Shown in pieces: positions 1 through 9,196 of a stretch of DNA of 64,000 nucleotides. Source of the DNA: JBCCCJ01 sp039029315 (GTDB lineage: Bacteria; Bacteroidota; Bacteroidia; J057); NCBI GenBank assembly GCA_039029315.1, contig JBCCGK010000028.1, positions 49,190 through 113,189 of the forward strand, given 5' to 3'. The notes below the pieces were generated by a model. It did no database searches and was not told where the DNA came from. It was given only the letters and a program-made list of their open reading frames with translations. The position numbers were made by a program, and so were the translations under genes. The stretch's first letter is position 1; each line of letters starts with the position of its first letter.

Positions 1-1335
1 CTCACTGCACAGAATCAGGCAAAACAGCAAAAAAAGGTCCTCGATCCATACTCTGGTCAAATTGCTTATGCTGATGCCCACCTTGTCCAACATGGAGAAA
101 CCTTATTTGGCATCTCCAACAAGTACAAGATGACCATTACAGAGCTAAAGGTCCTGAATAATCTCCAATCGGATATCATTCATGCTGGAGAGTTGCTGGC
201 CATCAGTTCACCCAAATCTTCTATCAATCAAGTGAACAAACGCGTTCAGGCTCCTGAGCTCAATCGGACCGTGGCTGTACAAAGGTCCAGTGCCCCAGAG
301 ACAGCTTCCACCTCCTATCAATTGTATCGATATTCGCATGTAAATACTGAGGGTCCATTTGACTGGGAAGCTCCATCCCCTGACGCCCCAGAATATAGCT
401 ACCTGAACAAGCGCAGAGGGGAAGTCTCGGCAGTAAGGGGTTCAGAGGTTACAGACGATCAAGCGTTCTCAGATCCGCTCACCAGAAGTAGCAATAGCAG
501 AGGCACTTCGGACAATCTCGCTTCTGCCAATAGACGAACAGCTTCACCTACCGCCTCAGCAAGTGGGACAAGCTTGAGGAGAACCTATCATGAGGTACAG
601 GCTGGAGAAAATATCTATCTGATTGCCGAACTTTATGGCGTTCCGGTAGAGGAAATCCGAGAATCCAATGGGATAGCGGCTGCCCTCCCTGGCCAAACAC
701 TGGTGATCAATCCTCCAGAGAATCCTGATGATCGAGAAGATATGCTTGCTTCGCAAAATCGGGAATCTTCCTATCGATTGAGGTCTGTCAGAACAGGAGG
801 TTCTTCAGCTGAAGAGGAGGTAGATGAGTGGGACAATACTCCGCTGTATACAAGTCTGGATGTCCTCAATGAAACCTCAACCAGCCTGGATGTGCTCAAT
901 CCTGAATACGATCCTGCAAGAAGATATGCCAAACCGAGAGGGGAGAGCGATAATCCTGTAAGACGAAATTCTCCTTCTGATTTGAGTCCTACCTACAACT
1001 CTGCTGTCAAGACGGCATCTCCTCCTGCCTCCATGCTCCTCAACGGGTCTCAGGATCAGGACTTTGGAGAGGTAGTAGAAGTGTTGAAGTATGGCAAATA
1101 TGAAAATTCCGCTTTCAAGGGAAAGCAATTTTATGCTGTCCATAAGGAACTTCCTATTGGAACCAGGATGAACATGCCAATTCCCAACAATGTCGGATTC
1201 GTGGAGGTAGAAGTTGTTGCTCGCCTTCATCCTACGAGCAAATTTGAGATAGGCTTGTCTCCCAGTTGTATTCAACTCCTGCAAAATGGGGAGAACAAGG
1301 AGAGAGTTACACTATTTCACAACATGGTGAATTGA
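1..1335 (+). CDS. LysM repeat protein with RlpA-like C-terminus (5' end outside window)
   Basis: The frame is open from base 1, so the N-terminus lies upstream of the window. Two LysM peptidoglycan-binding modules are visible. The first is around bases 85-220 (HLVQHGETLFGISNKY, with the later GELLAI) and the second around 586-710 (YHEVQAGENIYLIAELYG, ending PGQTLVI). A long Ser/Pro/Arg-rich low-complexity linker separates the second LysM from the C-terminus. The last 90 residues (YAVHKELPIGTRM, then VEVEVVARL and a hydrophobic tail) resemble a double-psi beta-barrel of the RlpA type, but the catalytic-type Asp-Arg-Gly stretch is not recognisable. It probably acts in the envelope on or near peptidoglycan. 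A GTG-started membrane protease gene follows 13 bases later, suggesting an operon. The family call is firm for LysM and tentative for RlpA. Confidence 0.85.
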   Translation, partial: LTAQNQAKQQKKVLDPYSGQIAYADAHLVQHGETLFGISNKYKMTITELKVLNNLQSDIIHAGELLAISSPKSSINQVNKRVQAPELNRTVAVQRSSAPETASTSYQLYRYSHVNTEGPFDWEAPSPDAPEYSYLNKRRGEVSAVRGSEVTDDQAFSDPLTRSSNSRGTSDNLASANRRTASPTASASGTSLRRTYHEVQAGENIYLIAELYGVPVEEIRESNGIAAALPGQTLVINPPENPDDREDMLASQNRESSYRLRSVRTGGSSAEEEVDEWDNTPLYTSLDVLNETSTSLDVLNPEYDPARRYAKPRGESDNPVRRNSPSDLSPTYNSAVKTASPPASMLLNGSQDQDFGEVVEVLKYGKYENSAFKGKQFYAVHKELPIGTRMNMPIPNNVGFVEVEVVARLHPTSKFEIGLSPSCIQLLQNGENKERVTLFHNMVN

Positions 1336-1348
1336 TGCCTGAGATCCG

Positions 1349-2266
1349 GTGATTTACACAGAGACTACCCTTTACAAGGCTTGGGAAAGCTATAACAAAA
1401 CCATTACCCATCGATTCTATACGTATGGGCACAGCATCATTTTGCTGATTTTGTTCGAATTCCTGATGTGGGTAGCCGCCAGCCCAAATGTTCTGGCCTA
1501 CAATGGTACGGATCTGTGGTTCAAGCTCAGCAGGTTTTTGCCGGGGGGAACATTGTTTGTCTCTTTGGCGATTATCGGCATGTGGGCCTGGCGATTAAGG
1601 GAAGACTGGTTTGGGATAAAAACAAGAAAACAGCTCAAAAATGACGCTTCTCTAAAAAAGAAGAATCCGAAATTTATTCCAAAACCTAAACCCAAATATC
1701 GGCCCAATTGGCACTACTTTGGATTTCAGGTGGTAGAAGGATTTGCATATAGTGCATTGATCTTGATGCTGCTCCCGCCCATAACTTATGCTTTGATGTG
1801 GATCATCACCAGTGACATTGATGTTCCTTCTCCCTTGGATGCCAATGATGTCTTTCAGGGATTTCATACCAATTTTTTCCAGAATGCAGGTCTGGCATTT
1901 GGGGCAGGGTTCTATGAAGAATTGATCTTCAGGGGATATCTGTTTGCTGGTTTGAGTTGGTTGGCGGGAAAGGTTTCTTACCTGAAAAAACTCAAAGCAC
2001 AATCAGTCAAGGTGGATGTCGTCAAATTTTCTCTGCCAAAATACAATCCCAAGGACAGAGGATTTTTATTGGCTATCACGGTTGGAACGATGATTTATGC
2101 GCTTTCTCATTACCTTATTCCCTTTGGCGATGCCTGGAGTTGGTATTCATTTGTGTATCGTTTCTTTTTTGGACTGATAATGTACTTTATATTTGTGAAC
2201 CGTGGATTTTCCATAGCAGCATGGGCACATGCTTTTTATGATTTTTGGTACTTTGTCCTGAATTAA
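1349..2266 (+). CDS. CPBP family intramembrane metalloprotease
   Basis: Polytopic membrane protein of 305 residues with several hydrophobic segments. The three conserved motifs of the CPBP (CAAX protease and bacteriocin-processing) family are present in order: YEELIFRG near residue 190 (the EExxxR motif), ALSHYL near 252, and WAHAFYD near 291, where the histidines and aspartate would bind metal. A GTG codon is the only sensible start, because an in-frame TGA lies at 1340 and the first ATG falls inside a membrane segment. A basic loop with many Lys and Pro residues around 85-125 is probably cytoplasmic. It sits between a LysM protein and cystathionine beta-synthase with gaps of 13 and 5 bases, so co-transcription is likely. 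The substrate cannot be inferred. Confidence 0.88.
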   Translation: MIYTETTLYKAWESYNKTITHRFYTYGHSIILLILFEFLMWVAASPNVLAYNGTDLWFKLSRFLPGGTLFVSLAIIGMWAWRLREDWFGIKTRKQLKNDASLKKKNPKFIPKPKPKYRPNWHYFGFQVVEGFAYSALILMLLPPITYALMWIITSDIDVPSPLDANDVFQGFHTNFFQNAGLAFGAGFYEELIFRGYLFAGLSWLAGKVSYLKKLKAQSVKVDVVKFSLPKYNPKDRGFLLAITVGTMIYALSHYLIPFGDAWSWYSFVYRFFFGLIMYFIFVNRGFSIAAWAHAFYDFWYFVLN

Positions 2267-2271
2267 TTCTC

Positions 2272-3642
2272 ATGATCCATAACAATATCATCGATACCAT
2301 TGGGAATACCCCTCTGGTCAAACTGAATGCGGTTGCAGAACATATCAAAGGAACAGTAGCGGTTAAAGTTGAATATTTCAATCCTGGAAATAGCATCAAA
2401 GACAGGATTGCCCTTAAGATGCTGGAGGATGCAGAACGAGAGGGAAGAATCAAACCAGGAGGGACCATCATCGAAGGAACCTCTGGCAATACCGGGATGG
2501 GACTTGCGCTGGCAGCTGTCGTCAAGGGATACCGTTGTATCTTCACCGTAGCGGATAAGCAATCCCAGGAAAAGATAGATATCCTGCGTGCTGTAGGTGC
2601 AGAAGTGATTGTCTGTCCGACCAATGTAGAGCCTGAAGATCCTCGATCCTACTATTCCGTAGCCAAACGATTGGCGACGGAGATTCCCAATTCCGTCTAT
2701 ATGAATCAGTATGACAATCCCAGTAACACCTTGACGCATATTGAGGGTACAGGTCCTGAGATTTGGGAACAGACAGAAGGGAAAATCACACATTTTGCGG
2801 CTGGTATGGGAACCTGTGGGACAATTTGTGGCGTTTCTACCTACCTCAAATCTCAAAATCCCGCTATCCAAACCATTGGATTAGATACCTACGGATCAAT
2901 TTTCCAGAAACTCCATGAAACCGGGAATATTGACACTGATGAAATCTATCCATATCTGACAGAAGGTATAGGAGAAGATATCCTCCCTGAAAACTGCGAT
3001 ATGTCTGTCATTGATTCCATTCTGAAAGTATCAGACAAGGACGCAGCACTGATGACACGCAAATTGGCTCGTCTGGAAGGCCTCTTTGTTGGCTGGTCTT
3101 GTGGGTCAGCTGTTCATGGAGCATTGGAATATGCCAAGGTTCATCTCAAAAAAGATGATCTGATGGTCATCATCCTTCCCGATCACGGAACACGATACCT
3201 TGGCAAGGTCTATAGTGATACCTGGATGCAAAATCATGATTTCCTGGATAAAGGGACCATGGTAACTGCGCAGGAAATTCTTCAAAATAAGTCTGAGAAT
3301 CAGGAATTGATTATACTCACCAGTGATCAAACGCTGAGTGAAGCCATCAAACTCATGAGAGAAGCTGATGTATCCCAATTGCCTGTCTCTCAAAACGGTG
3401 TAATCATAGGTAGCTTGAATGAGAGTCAAGTACTCAACACTATCCTGGACGATCCCTCCCTGAAAGATGGACCGCTCAGTCAGGCCATCAGTGATCCTTT
3501 TCCCTATGTACTCCCAACCACAAGAATGAGTGCGATTTCCAAGCTGATCACCAAGGATAATCCTGCTGTTCTGGTTCAGAGCACTCCTCAAAAAGTGGAT
3601 ATTATCACCAAATATGACCTGATTCAGTCCCTGGCACATTAA
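2272..3642 (+). CDS. cystathionine beta-synthase (PLP domain plus CBS pair)
   Basis: Fold-type II PLP enzyme of 456 residues that condenses serine (or acetylserine) with homocysteine. The PLP lysine lies in GNSIKDR (Lys43), the phosphate/substrate loop is EGTSGNTGMG near residue 69, and a glycine-rich loop GMGTCGT lies near 178. Residues about 335-456 form a tandem CBS-domain regulatory module (for example LSEAIKLMREADVSQLPV). The ATG at 2272 is preferred over an upstream in-frame codon because homologues begin just before the DTIGNTPLVKLN motif. It starts 5 bases after the CPBP gene. The full two-domain layout favours cystathionine beta-synthase over cysteine synthase. MetH at 14.2 kb makes homocysteine the shared intermediate of the two genes. 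Confidence 0.9.
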   Translation: MIHNNIIDTIGNTPLVKLNAVAEHIKGTVAVKVEYFNPGNSIKDRIALKMLEDAEREGRIKPGGTIIEGTSGNTGMGLALAAVVKGYRCIFTVADKQSQEKIDILRAVGAEVIVCPTNVEPEDPRSYYSVAKRLATEIPNSVYMNQYDNPSNTLTHIEGTGPEIWEQTEGKITHFAAGMGTCGTICGVSTYLKSQNPAIQTIGLDTYGSIFQKLHETGNIDTDEIYPYLTEGIGEDILPENCDMSVIDSILKVSDKDAALMTRKLARLEGLFVGWSCGSAVHGALEYAKVHLKKDDLMVIILPDHGTRYLGKVYSDTWMQNHDFLDKGTMVTAQEILQNKSENQELIILTSDQTLSEAIKLMREADVSQLPVSQNGVIIGSLNESQVLNTILDDPSLKDGPLSQAISDPFPYVLPTTRMSAISKLITKDNPAVLVQSTPQKVDIITKYDLIQSLAH

Positions 3643-3680
3643 TATTCACGGATTTCCCTTTCTATCCACTCTACAGCAGC

Positions 3681-4220
3681 TTACCAGCCTCGATAAGAGG
3701 GAGGCTTAATCCCGTTCATCCTCAGGAAAAGAATACAATGCCCGCGGTGGTGGGTCATGTGATCCCTCATCAACAGAAAAATTACAGATTTAGCGGTAGG
3801 ATCTTTTGCCCAGAATCGCGGAGCCCTTGCCTGAATGTCTTCATCAGACATTCTCATCAAGGCGGTGGAAACATATGCGAATCCTTCTTGCAATTGTTGG
3901 ATGATTTCCTCCTTGGTCAACGCTTTTGCAGATGGTTTTTGATAAGGGGATTTCTCCTCAACAATAAATCTACTGCATAGTCCGTAGAGATTACCAGTGA
4001 TGTGTACCATTTGTTCTCCGAAATTCATGACATCTTCCGCTCCGGAAAATCCATATTGCTCTTCTGGCATGGCCTCTGCTACCTCAAGGGTATATGCTTG
4101 TGCCCGTTGCCATACAGGGAGGAAGTCCCGAGCGAACATACTTGCAGGCTCCTTGGTCTGGGCAAAGAGGACAGAAACAGAAAGTACCCATAAGAGAAGA
4201 CACATAAAGAAGTTTTTCAT
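3681..4220 (-). CDS. secreted DinB family protein
   Basis: A 179-residue protein with a clear signal peptide (MKNFFMCLLLWVLSVSVLFAQ) followed by a DinB-type four-helix bundle. Metal-ligand histidines are seen in the central MVHITGN region and in the C-terminal DHMTHHRGH stretch, matching the three-His pattern of this thiol-transferase-like superfamily. The ATG at 4220 is chosen because it places the signal peptide at the N-terminus; an in-frame upstream codon would add a polar leader. The gene converges on cystathionine beta-synthase. The precise activity is not known for exported members of the family. Confidence 0.85.
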   Translation of the reverse strand: MKNFFMCLLLWVLSVSVLFAQTKEPASMFARDFLPVWQRAQAYTLEVAEAMPEEQYGFSGAEDVMNFGEQMVHITGNLYGLCSRFIVEEKSPYQKPSAKALTKEEIIQQLQEGFAYVSTALMRMSDEDIQARAPRFWAKDPTAKSVIFLLMRDHMTHHRGHCILFLRMNGIKPPSYRGW

Positions 4221-4295
4221 ATCACAATCATTTTGCATTTTTTCATTTCTCATCCGCTATGATCATTTCACTAAACTGGTAAAGATACATTACTG

Positions 4296-5228
4296 ATGCA
4301 TACTTTTTTCCGAATACTGCCTTTGCTCTTGTTCTTGCTTGCATATGCATGCCGTCCAATGGAATCCGGACAATTGCCGGGCAATTCGGGCAAGGTTGCT
4401 TCCTGGGAACAACAAGTCAGACTTCACAGCAAAACACTTGCCCAGGATACAACTAATGTAGCTGCCTATCTCGGACGAGGCTATGCACAATATCAGATGA
4501 AGCTGTATGCCTCTGCTGTCCATGATTTCAGTCGGGCGATCGAATTGGATAGTACGGATGCTGCAAGCCATTTCAATCGAGGAATGGCCTATTTGAAGCA
4601 AGACGTATTTGACTCTGCGGCACAAGATTTTCGGACAGTTCTGAGGTTTGATCCTGAGCACGAACGCGCCAACAATCATCTAGGTCTGGCTCTGATGCAC
4701 AGAAGACAATATGGTGCTTCTTTACAGGCATTCAATCAAGCGGTAGACCTCAACCCACACTATACCAATGCCTATCTCAACCGCGGGGTTGTTTATTATC
4801 GCTTGCATCGGGTAGATGATGCCATCAGAGATTTCAATACTGTGATCAGCAAAGTACCCAATCACGCACAGGCCTATGCCAATCGAGCTTTGGCACAATA
4901 TGAGTCAGGCGCTTATGAGTATGCCATGATGGACCTGGACCAGGCCAAGAAGATCGATTCCTCCTTATCGATCATTTACTACCACAGAGGACTCGTGCGA
5001 TTCCATGAAGAAGAATGGGAAAGGGCGATTTCCGAGTTCGATCGAGCCATCGGTCTGGATGAGAAACAAGGTGAATACTATATCAGTCGGGGCTTTTGCA
5101 AATACAGATTGGGAAACAAGGAGGCTGCACAGACAGATTTTGATTTGGGCATTCTTCTCAATCCAGTCTTGCAGGTATTGATCAATGAAGAATTGTCGAC
5201 ACAATCTTCAGAAGACAATTCTCCTTAA
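4296..5228 (+). CDS. tetratricopeptide repeat lipoprotein
   Basis: A 310-residue protein with an N-terminal lipoprotein signal ending in LAYAC (Cys19), then about seven consecutive 34-residue TPR units filling the rest (for example AAYLGRGYAQYQMKLYASAV and NAYLNRGVVYYRLHRVDDAI). TPR solenoids mediate protein-protein contacts. The signal implies anchoring in the inner or outer membrane facing the periplasm. The start codon sits directly before the hydrophobic leader. It is divergent from the DinB gene and convergent with nadE. No partner can be named from context. Confidence 0.87.
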   Translation: MHTFFRILPLLLFLLAYACRPMESGQLPGNSGKVASWEQQVRLHSKTLAQDTTNVAAYLGRGYAQYQMKLYASAVHDFSRAIELDSTDAASHFNRGMAYLKQDVFDSAAQDFRTVLRFDPEHERANNHLGLALMHRRQYGASLQAFNQAVDLNPHYTNAYLNRGVVYYRLHRVDDAIRDFNTVISKVPNHAQAYANRALAQYESGAYEYAMMDLDQAKKIDSSLSIIYYHRGLVRFHEEEWERAISEFDRAIGLDEKQGEYYISRGFCKYRLGNKEAAQTDFDLGILLNPVLQVLINEELSTQSSEDNSP

Positions 5229-5255
5229 TCAGCCCTGACTACTCATATCTCCTTG

Positions 5256-7178
5256 CTAGACTGCATCGAGATCCTCCAATGCTTCCCGAAATCCGCCACT
5301 CAGGATAGGGAATCGACACCAGGTTTTGGGATCAAGATTTTCATCATCGAGGTGAAAGGAAGGGGCATAGCGTTCTCGTTTCCACTGGTTGCGAGACCAC
5401 AACTGAAAGAACTTTCGGATGTATCCCTTGAGGATGAGATCGGGATAAGAACCTCTCAAGGATTCAAACACCTCCACTGGAGATTTATAATCCCGGATGG
5501 CGCATTTTTCGATATCATCCAGCACATCATATGGCATCAAATCAGATTCATCTGTCTGATCATAGGTGTCGGGTCGGAGTTCGGCTGTGGGCTGGAGTTG
5601 ATTGACAAATCGAAGGGCTGGAATGTCCAGTTCTTTTTCGGCCCACCGAAGCCAGGACAACAAAGAATCCTTATCTATTCCTCCTAATGGTGCCAATCCT
5701 CCCGAGGTATCTCCATCCATTGTTGCATACCCTACGGCAGCTTCGCTCCGATTGCTGGTGGTGACCAATAAGGCTTTGTGAATGTTGGCGAGCATCCATA
5801 TTCCTGGCGACCGTAACCTTGCTTGAATATTCTGCAAAGTGATATCATCCTGTTCCCAGGTCAATGGTCGTTGCATTGCCTGTTCTGCCAAATCGATATA
5901 CTGCCTATGCAGTCCTGACACATCCCAATGATGGAAGCTAGCTCCAAGCCCCTGTGCAAGCTCTCTTGCACTTTCCAGGGTTTCAGGGCCGCTATTTCTG
6001 GTAGCCTGATAGACACAAGTCAACAATTGAGCTGTAATTGGAGCTGTTGTGTCTATCCCTGTATAGGCAATTTTCTGAAAGAAACGCTCTTCCCCCAACG
6101 CTTGTCTTGCCCGATCCAGGGCCAGAGCGCAGAGACTTGCGCAAGCAGAGGAGTCTGCACCACCCGACAGGGACAATACAAATCCTCGGCTAAAGCTCTT
6201 ACGCATATAATCAAATAAAGCGAGCGTTTCGGCCAAGTAAAACTCTTCTTGTTTGTGCTCAATTGGGGGAATCTCAGCCTTGCTTTGCGGCGCCTTGGCA
6301 AGTTGATATTTACCAGAAGTCCGAATCAAGTGAGTCGGTATTTCTGGTCTGAAATTGAAAGATTTCTTCCGAAGGGTATGCACACGCTCAAGGTCGACGA
6401 CCGCTGATAAGATCTGACATTCCTCAAATGCAAACCGTTCATTGCGTGCCAACAACTCTCCTGACTGTGCAATCAGAATTTCGCCATCATAAATGATTCT
6501 CCCTGCTTCATTTCCTAACAAATTGCTATACACATAGGTGCAATTGTAGGCGCGAGACGCCTCCCTCACAAGAATCTCTCTGACTTGAGATTTGCCAAAA
6601 GCAAAATTGGAAGCACTGGGATTGAGAATGATATCGACATTGTTGACATAATGTCGCTGCGCAGGTCGGATGCCATTCCAGGCATCTTCACAGATTTCTA
6701 TCCCAATTCTGACGCCATCAATCTCAAAAATAAGATCTCCCAGGGGATATTCTTGCCCTTCCCACTCATAGGTAGCCATAAGCTCATCAGGCCAGGGCTT
6801 GAACCAGCGCGGCTCATAATAGATTCCATCTCCGGGAAGTTCCTGTTTGGCCACAAATCCCAATAGCCGCTGATCATGAATGACTGCCACTCCATTGTAC
6901 AAGCTGTGTTCAAATTCCAGTGGTAAGCCCACAGTCAGCGTGATGCCTGCACTTGCCTGAATCAATTGCTTCAGGCTCGCGAGGGAGCGCCTCAATACAT
7001 CTGTATGAAAAAAGGCATCCTCACACCCATATCCACTGATTGATAATTCTGGGAGACACAGAATCTGAACCTGAGCAGATTTGGCAGCTTCTACGGCTTG
7101 GAGAAGATGCCTGAGATTGTTGCGAAAATCCAGGGGAGTTTGATTGACACATGCGCCTGCGATGGAAAGAAATTTCAT
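5256..7178 (-). CDS. nadE: glutamine-dependent NAD(+) synthetase
   Basis: A 640-residue two-domain enzyme that amidates nicotinate adenine dinucleotide to NAD using glutamine. The N-terminal nitrilase-type glutaminase carries the Glu-Lys-Cys triad in LCLPELSISGYG, FVAKQELPGDG and IGIEICEDAWNG. The C-terminal ATP-pyrophosphatase domain has the P-loop LSLSGGADSSA near residue 340. The ATG at 7178 (MKFLSIAGACVN) fits homologues better than the upstream ATG at 7199. It is divergent from the Nudix-type regulator gene at 7325. A TGTA/ATACACAA-like box at 7184-7199 abuts the start codon, suggesting control by that regulator. Confidence 0.93.
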   Translation of the reverse strand: MKFLSIAGACVNQTPLDFRNNLRHLLQAVEAAKSAQVQILCLPELSISGYGCEDAFFHTDVLRRSLASLKQLIQASAGITLTVGLPLEFEHSLYNGVAVIHDQRLLGFVAKQELPGDGIYYEPRWFKPWPDELMATYEWEGQEYPLGDLIFEIDGVRIGIEICEDAWNGIRPAQRHYVNNVDIILNPSASNFAFGKSQVREILVREASRAYNCTYVYSNLLGNEAGRIIYDGEILIAQSGELLARNERFAFEECQILSAVVDLERVHTLRKKSFNFRPEIPTHLIRTSGKYQLAKAPQSKAEIPPIEHKQEEFYLAETLALFDYMRKSFSRGFVLSLSGGADSSACASLCALALDRARQALGEERFFQKIAYTGIDTTAPITAQLLTCVYQATRNSGPETLESARELAQGLGASFHHWDVSGLHRQYIDLAEQAMQRPLTWEQDDITLQNIQARLRSPGIWMLANIHKALLVTTSNRSEAAVGYATMDGDTSGGLAPLGGIDKDSLLSWLRWAEKELDIPALRFVNQLQPTAELRPDTYDQTDESDLMPYDVLDDIEKCAIRDYKSPVEVFESLRGSYPDLILKGYIRKFFQLWSRNQWKRERYAPSFHLDDENLDPKTWCRFPILSGGFREALEDLDAV

Positions 7179-7183
7179 AATTG

Positions 7184-7199
7184 CGTTATATATACACAA
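7184..7199. promoter_or_regulatory. candidate NrtR-type operator upstream of nadE
   Basis: The sequence CGTTATATATACACAA aligns with the two boxes ahead of the SPFH gene (8082 and 8137), sharing the right half ATACACAA and part of the left half. It lies 6 to 21 bases ahead of the nadE start on the minus strand. The assignment to the adjacent regulator is inferred from the shared motif and position only. Confidence 0.45.
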
Positions 7200-7208
7200 A
7201 TACGATTA

Positions 7209-7236
7209 TTGTGCAATTTGGATTCAATTTGCACAA
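7209..7236. repeat. inverted repeat in the nadE/nrtR intergenic region
   Basis: Perfect 8-base arms TTGTGCAA and TTGCACAA are separated by 12 bases, and the block also contains a direct repeat of CAATTTG. It sits midway between the divergent nadE and Nudix-regulator genes, so it could be a second operator or a hairpin. It does not match the TGTA/ATACACAA boxes. Confidence 0.4.
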
Positions 7237-7324
7237 GGAATTTCACATTTCCTTTGGCGAGGCTTAACTTTCCCTGCCTTTTGGGCATTTCTTTCATCCC
7301 AACACCCCGCATCAAGTCCTTCTT

Positions 7325-8032
7325 ATGACCCCTCCACCCATTTCCTTAACTGTCGACGCTGTTGTTTTTGGATATACCGTCAACAAGGGTCTATCTGTCT
7401 TGTTGATTCAGCGAAAATATGCCCCCTTCAAAGGCTCATGGGCATTACCGGGCGGATTTGTTCTGGAAAATGAGTCTTTGGAAGATGCCGTAGAACGTGA
7501 ATTGGAAGAAGAAACCGGGGTCAAGATCAACTATCTCGAACAACTGTACACCTTTGGAAGACCAAACCGGGACCCACGAAAGCGGATTGTCTCTGTGGCC
7601 TATTTTGCCTTGGTAAGACCTGATGCCTTCCAATTATCTGCAAAAACTGATGCCTCCGATGCCCAATGGTTTAAAATCACAGAATTGCCCACCCTTGCAT
7701 TTGATCATCCTGAAATTCTGGAGATTGCCATTCAGCGACTCCGTGCAAAGGTTACTTATGAGCCAATCGGGTTTGAATTATTAGAGGAGAAATTCCCTTT
7801 TTCTCATTTGGAAAAACTATATGAAACCCTGCTCTTCCACACCCAAAATATCGATGATGAAATCGATCGTCGAAACTTCAAAAAGAAAATGAAGCGCCTT
7901 GGCATACTCGAAGAACTCAATGAATTTCGCAAGGCCAGCGGTGCAGGTCGTCCAGCCAGATTATTCAGGTTTATTCCCGAAAAATATTTCGAATTGAAAG
8001 AGCGGGGAGATATGTTTGATGTTTGGGTGTAG
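7325..8032 (+). CDS. NrtR-like Nudix/winged-helix transcriptional regulator
   Basis: A 235-residue protein with an N-terminal Nudix domain (residues 1-140) and a C-terminal winged-helix-like region (about 150-235, ending near FRFIPEKYFELKERG), the layout of NrtR regulators of NAD metabolism and their sugar-sensing relatives. The Nudix box is complete: Gly44, Glu50, Arg58-Glu59, Glu62-Glu63 and Gly65. Classical NrtR repressors often have a decayed box, so this one may still hydrolyse an ADP-ribose-like ligand. It is divergent from nadE and upstream of the SPFH/NAD-kinase-like genes, which strongly suggests an NAD-linked effector. A plain Nudix hydrolase is the alternative, but the C-terminal domain argues against it. 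Confidence 0.85.
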   Translation: MTPPPISLTVDAVVFGYTVNKGLSVLLIQRKYAPFKGSWALPGGFVLENESLEDAVERELEEETGVKINYLEQLYTFGRPNRDPRKRIVSVAYFALVRPDAFQLSAKTDASDAQWFKITELPTLAFDHPEILEIAIQRLRAKVTYEPIGFELLEEKFPFSHLEKLYETLLFHTQNIDDEIDRRNFKKKMKRLGILEELNEFRKASGAGRPARLFRFIPEKYFELKERGDMFDVWV

Positions 8033-8081
8033 AAGGTTTTGGGGGAATAAAGGTGGAGGGGCGTGAGTTTTGATTTTTTTA

Positions 8082-8097
8082 TGTAAAAAATACACAA
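8082..8097. promoter_or_regulatory. candidate NrtR-type operator (distal), upstream of SPFH gene
   Basis: TGTAAAAAATACACAA contains the partial palindrome TGTA-N5-TACA and the same right half (ATACACAA) as the boxes at 7184 and 8137. It lies about 75 bases ahead of the SPFH start in the 138-base gap after the regulator gene. Confidence 0.45.
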
Positions 8098-8136
8098 TTA
8101 TTGAATCTTTTGGGGAGAGATGGCGTAGATGAATAA

Positions 8137-8152
8137 TGTATTTTATACACAA
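8137..8152. promoter_or_regulatory. candidate NrtR-type operator (proximal), upstream of SPFH gene
   Basis: TGTATTTTATACACAA contains a perfect odd-centred palindrome TGTAT-TTT-ATACA and is the best of the three related boxes. It ends 18 bases ahead of the SPFH ATG, where a bound regulator would block transcription. The sequence match is direct; the function is inferred. Confidence 0.5.
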
Positions 8153-8170
8153 AACATCTAACCATCATCT

Positions 8171-9184
8171 ATGTTAGGATTCAAATATATACGTTTCGAC
8201 TCTATGGCCTATGTGATTCGCTACCGAAACGGCAAGCGGATTCAGGAGGGTCGTGGTTTGGCTTTTTGGTACTTTGCTCCCAGGAGTTCTATTGTTTCCA
8301 TTCCGACCGGAAGCCGGGATTTGCCATTTATCTTTACTGAGAACACCCAGGATTTTCAGACTGTCACCATCCAAGGCCAGATAACCTATCGGGTATCAGA
8401 ACCTCAACAATTGGCTGATATGCTGGATTTCACGGTAGATGCCAATAAAACTTACCTCTCCGATGATCCCGACAAACTGGCCCAACGAATCATCAATGAA
8501 GCTCAAACAGCGACTTCCGCCTTTGTGCATAGCCTTGTATTAAAAAATTCTCTCAGAAATCTCGAAGAGATCGAAGAGCGGATTCGTCGAGGACTGATTG
8601 ACTCCCATGCTGTCAATATGTTGGGGGTGGAGATTCTTGGTGTCCATGTGCTTGCTGTCCGCCCAACAGCAGAAATGGCTCGCGCATTGGAGGCTGAAAC
8701 CCGGGAAGCACTCCAGCAAGAGGCGGACCAGGCTGTGTACGAACGGAGGAATTTTGCAGTAGAACAAGAGCGGATGATTCGGGAAAGCGAACTCAATACC
8801 GAAATTGCTGTAGAAGAAAAGCAAAAACAAATTTCCGAAAAACGGATGGAGACGGCGGTGGTTCAACAGGATAATGAGCGCAAAATCCGCCAAATGGAAA
8901 TGGAGACACAAATTGGTCTGGAAAAGCAGAGGCGAGAATATATTGAGTTACAAGCAGATAATGAGCGGACACATGCCGATACCAAGCAATATGCACTTCA
9001 GGCATTGCTGGAACCATACAAAGAGATGGATTGGAAAAAATTGATGGCCATTCAATCCAACGACATGGACCCGGGCAATCACATCGCTCTGGCATTTCGG
9101 GAATTGGCTGAAAATGCCTCAAAAATAGAGAGTATCAATATTTCTCCTGAATTGCTCAACTCTATTCTCAGGAAAAAACGCTAA
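8171..9184 (+). CDS. SPFH/Band 7 domain protein
   Basis: A 337-residue protein with an SPFH (stomatin/prohibitin) domain over about residues 1-175, including FQTVTIQGQITYRV and the VNMLGVEILGVHVLAVRP strand-helix pair. A charged coiled coil rich in Glu, Gln and Arg follows (about 175-270). Unlike many prohibitins it has no N-terminal transmembrane helix, so any membrane contact would be peripheral. It is followed 12 bases later by the NAD-kinase-like gene and preceded by two copies of the candidate Nudix-regulator box. Family members scaffold membrane complexes; a link to NAD turnover is inferred from the neighbourhood. Confidence 0.87.
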   Translation: MLGFKYIRFDSMAYVIRYRNGKRIQEGRGLAFWYFAPRSSIVSIPTGSRDLPFIFTENTQDFQTVTIQGQITYRVSEPQQLADMLDFTVDANKTYLSDDPDKLAQRIINEAQTATSAFVHSLVLKNSLRNLEEIEERIRRGLIDSHAVNMLGVEILGVHVLAVRPTAEMARALEAETREALQQEADQAVYERRNFAVEQERMIRESELNTEIAVEEKQKQISEKRMETAVVQQDNERKIRQMEMETQIGLEKQRREYIELQADNERTHADTKQYALQALLEPYKEMDWKKLMAIQSNDMDPGNHIALAFRELAENASKIESINISPELLNSILRKKR

Positions 9185-9196
9185 GCTTGTTGCCAT

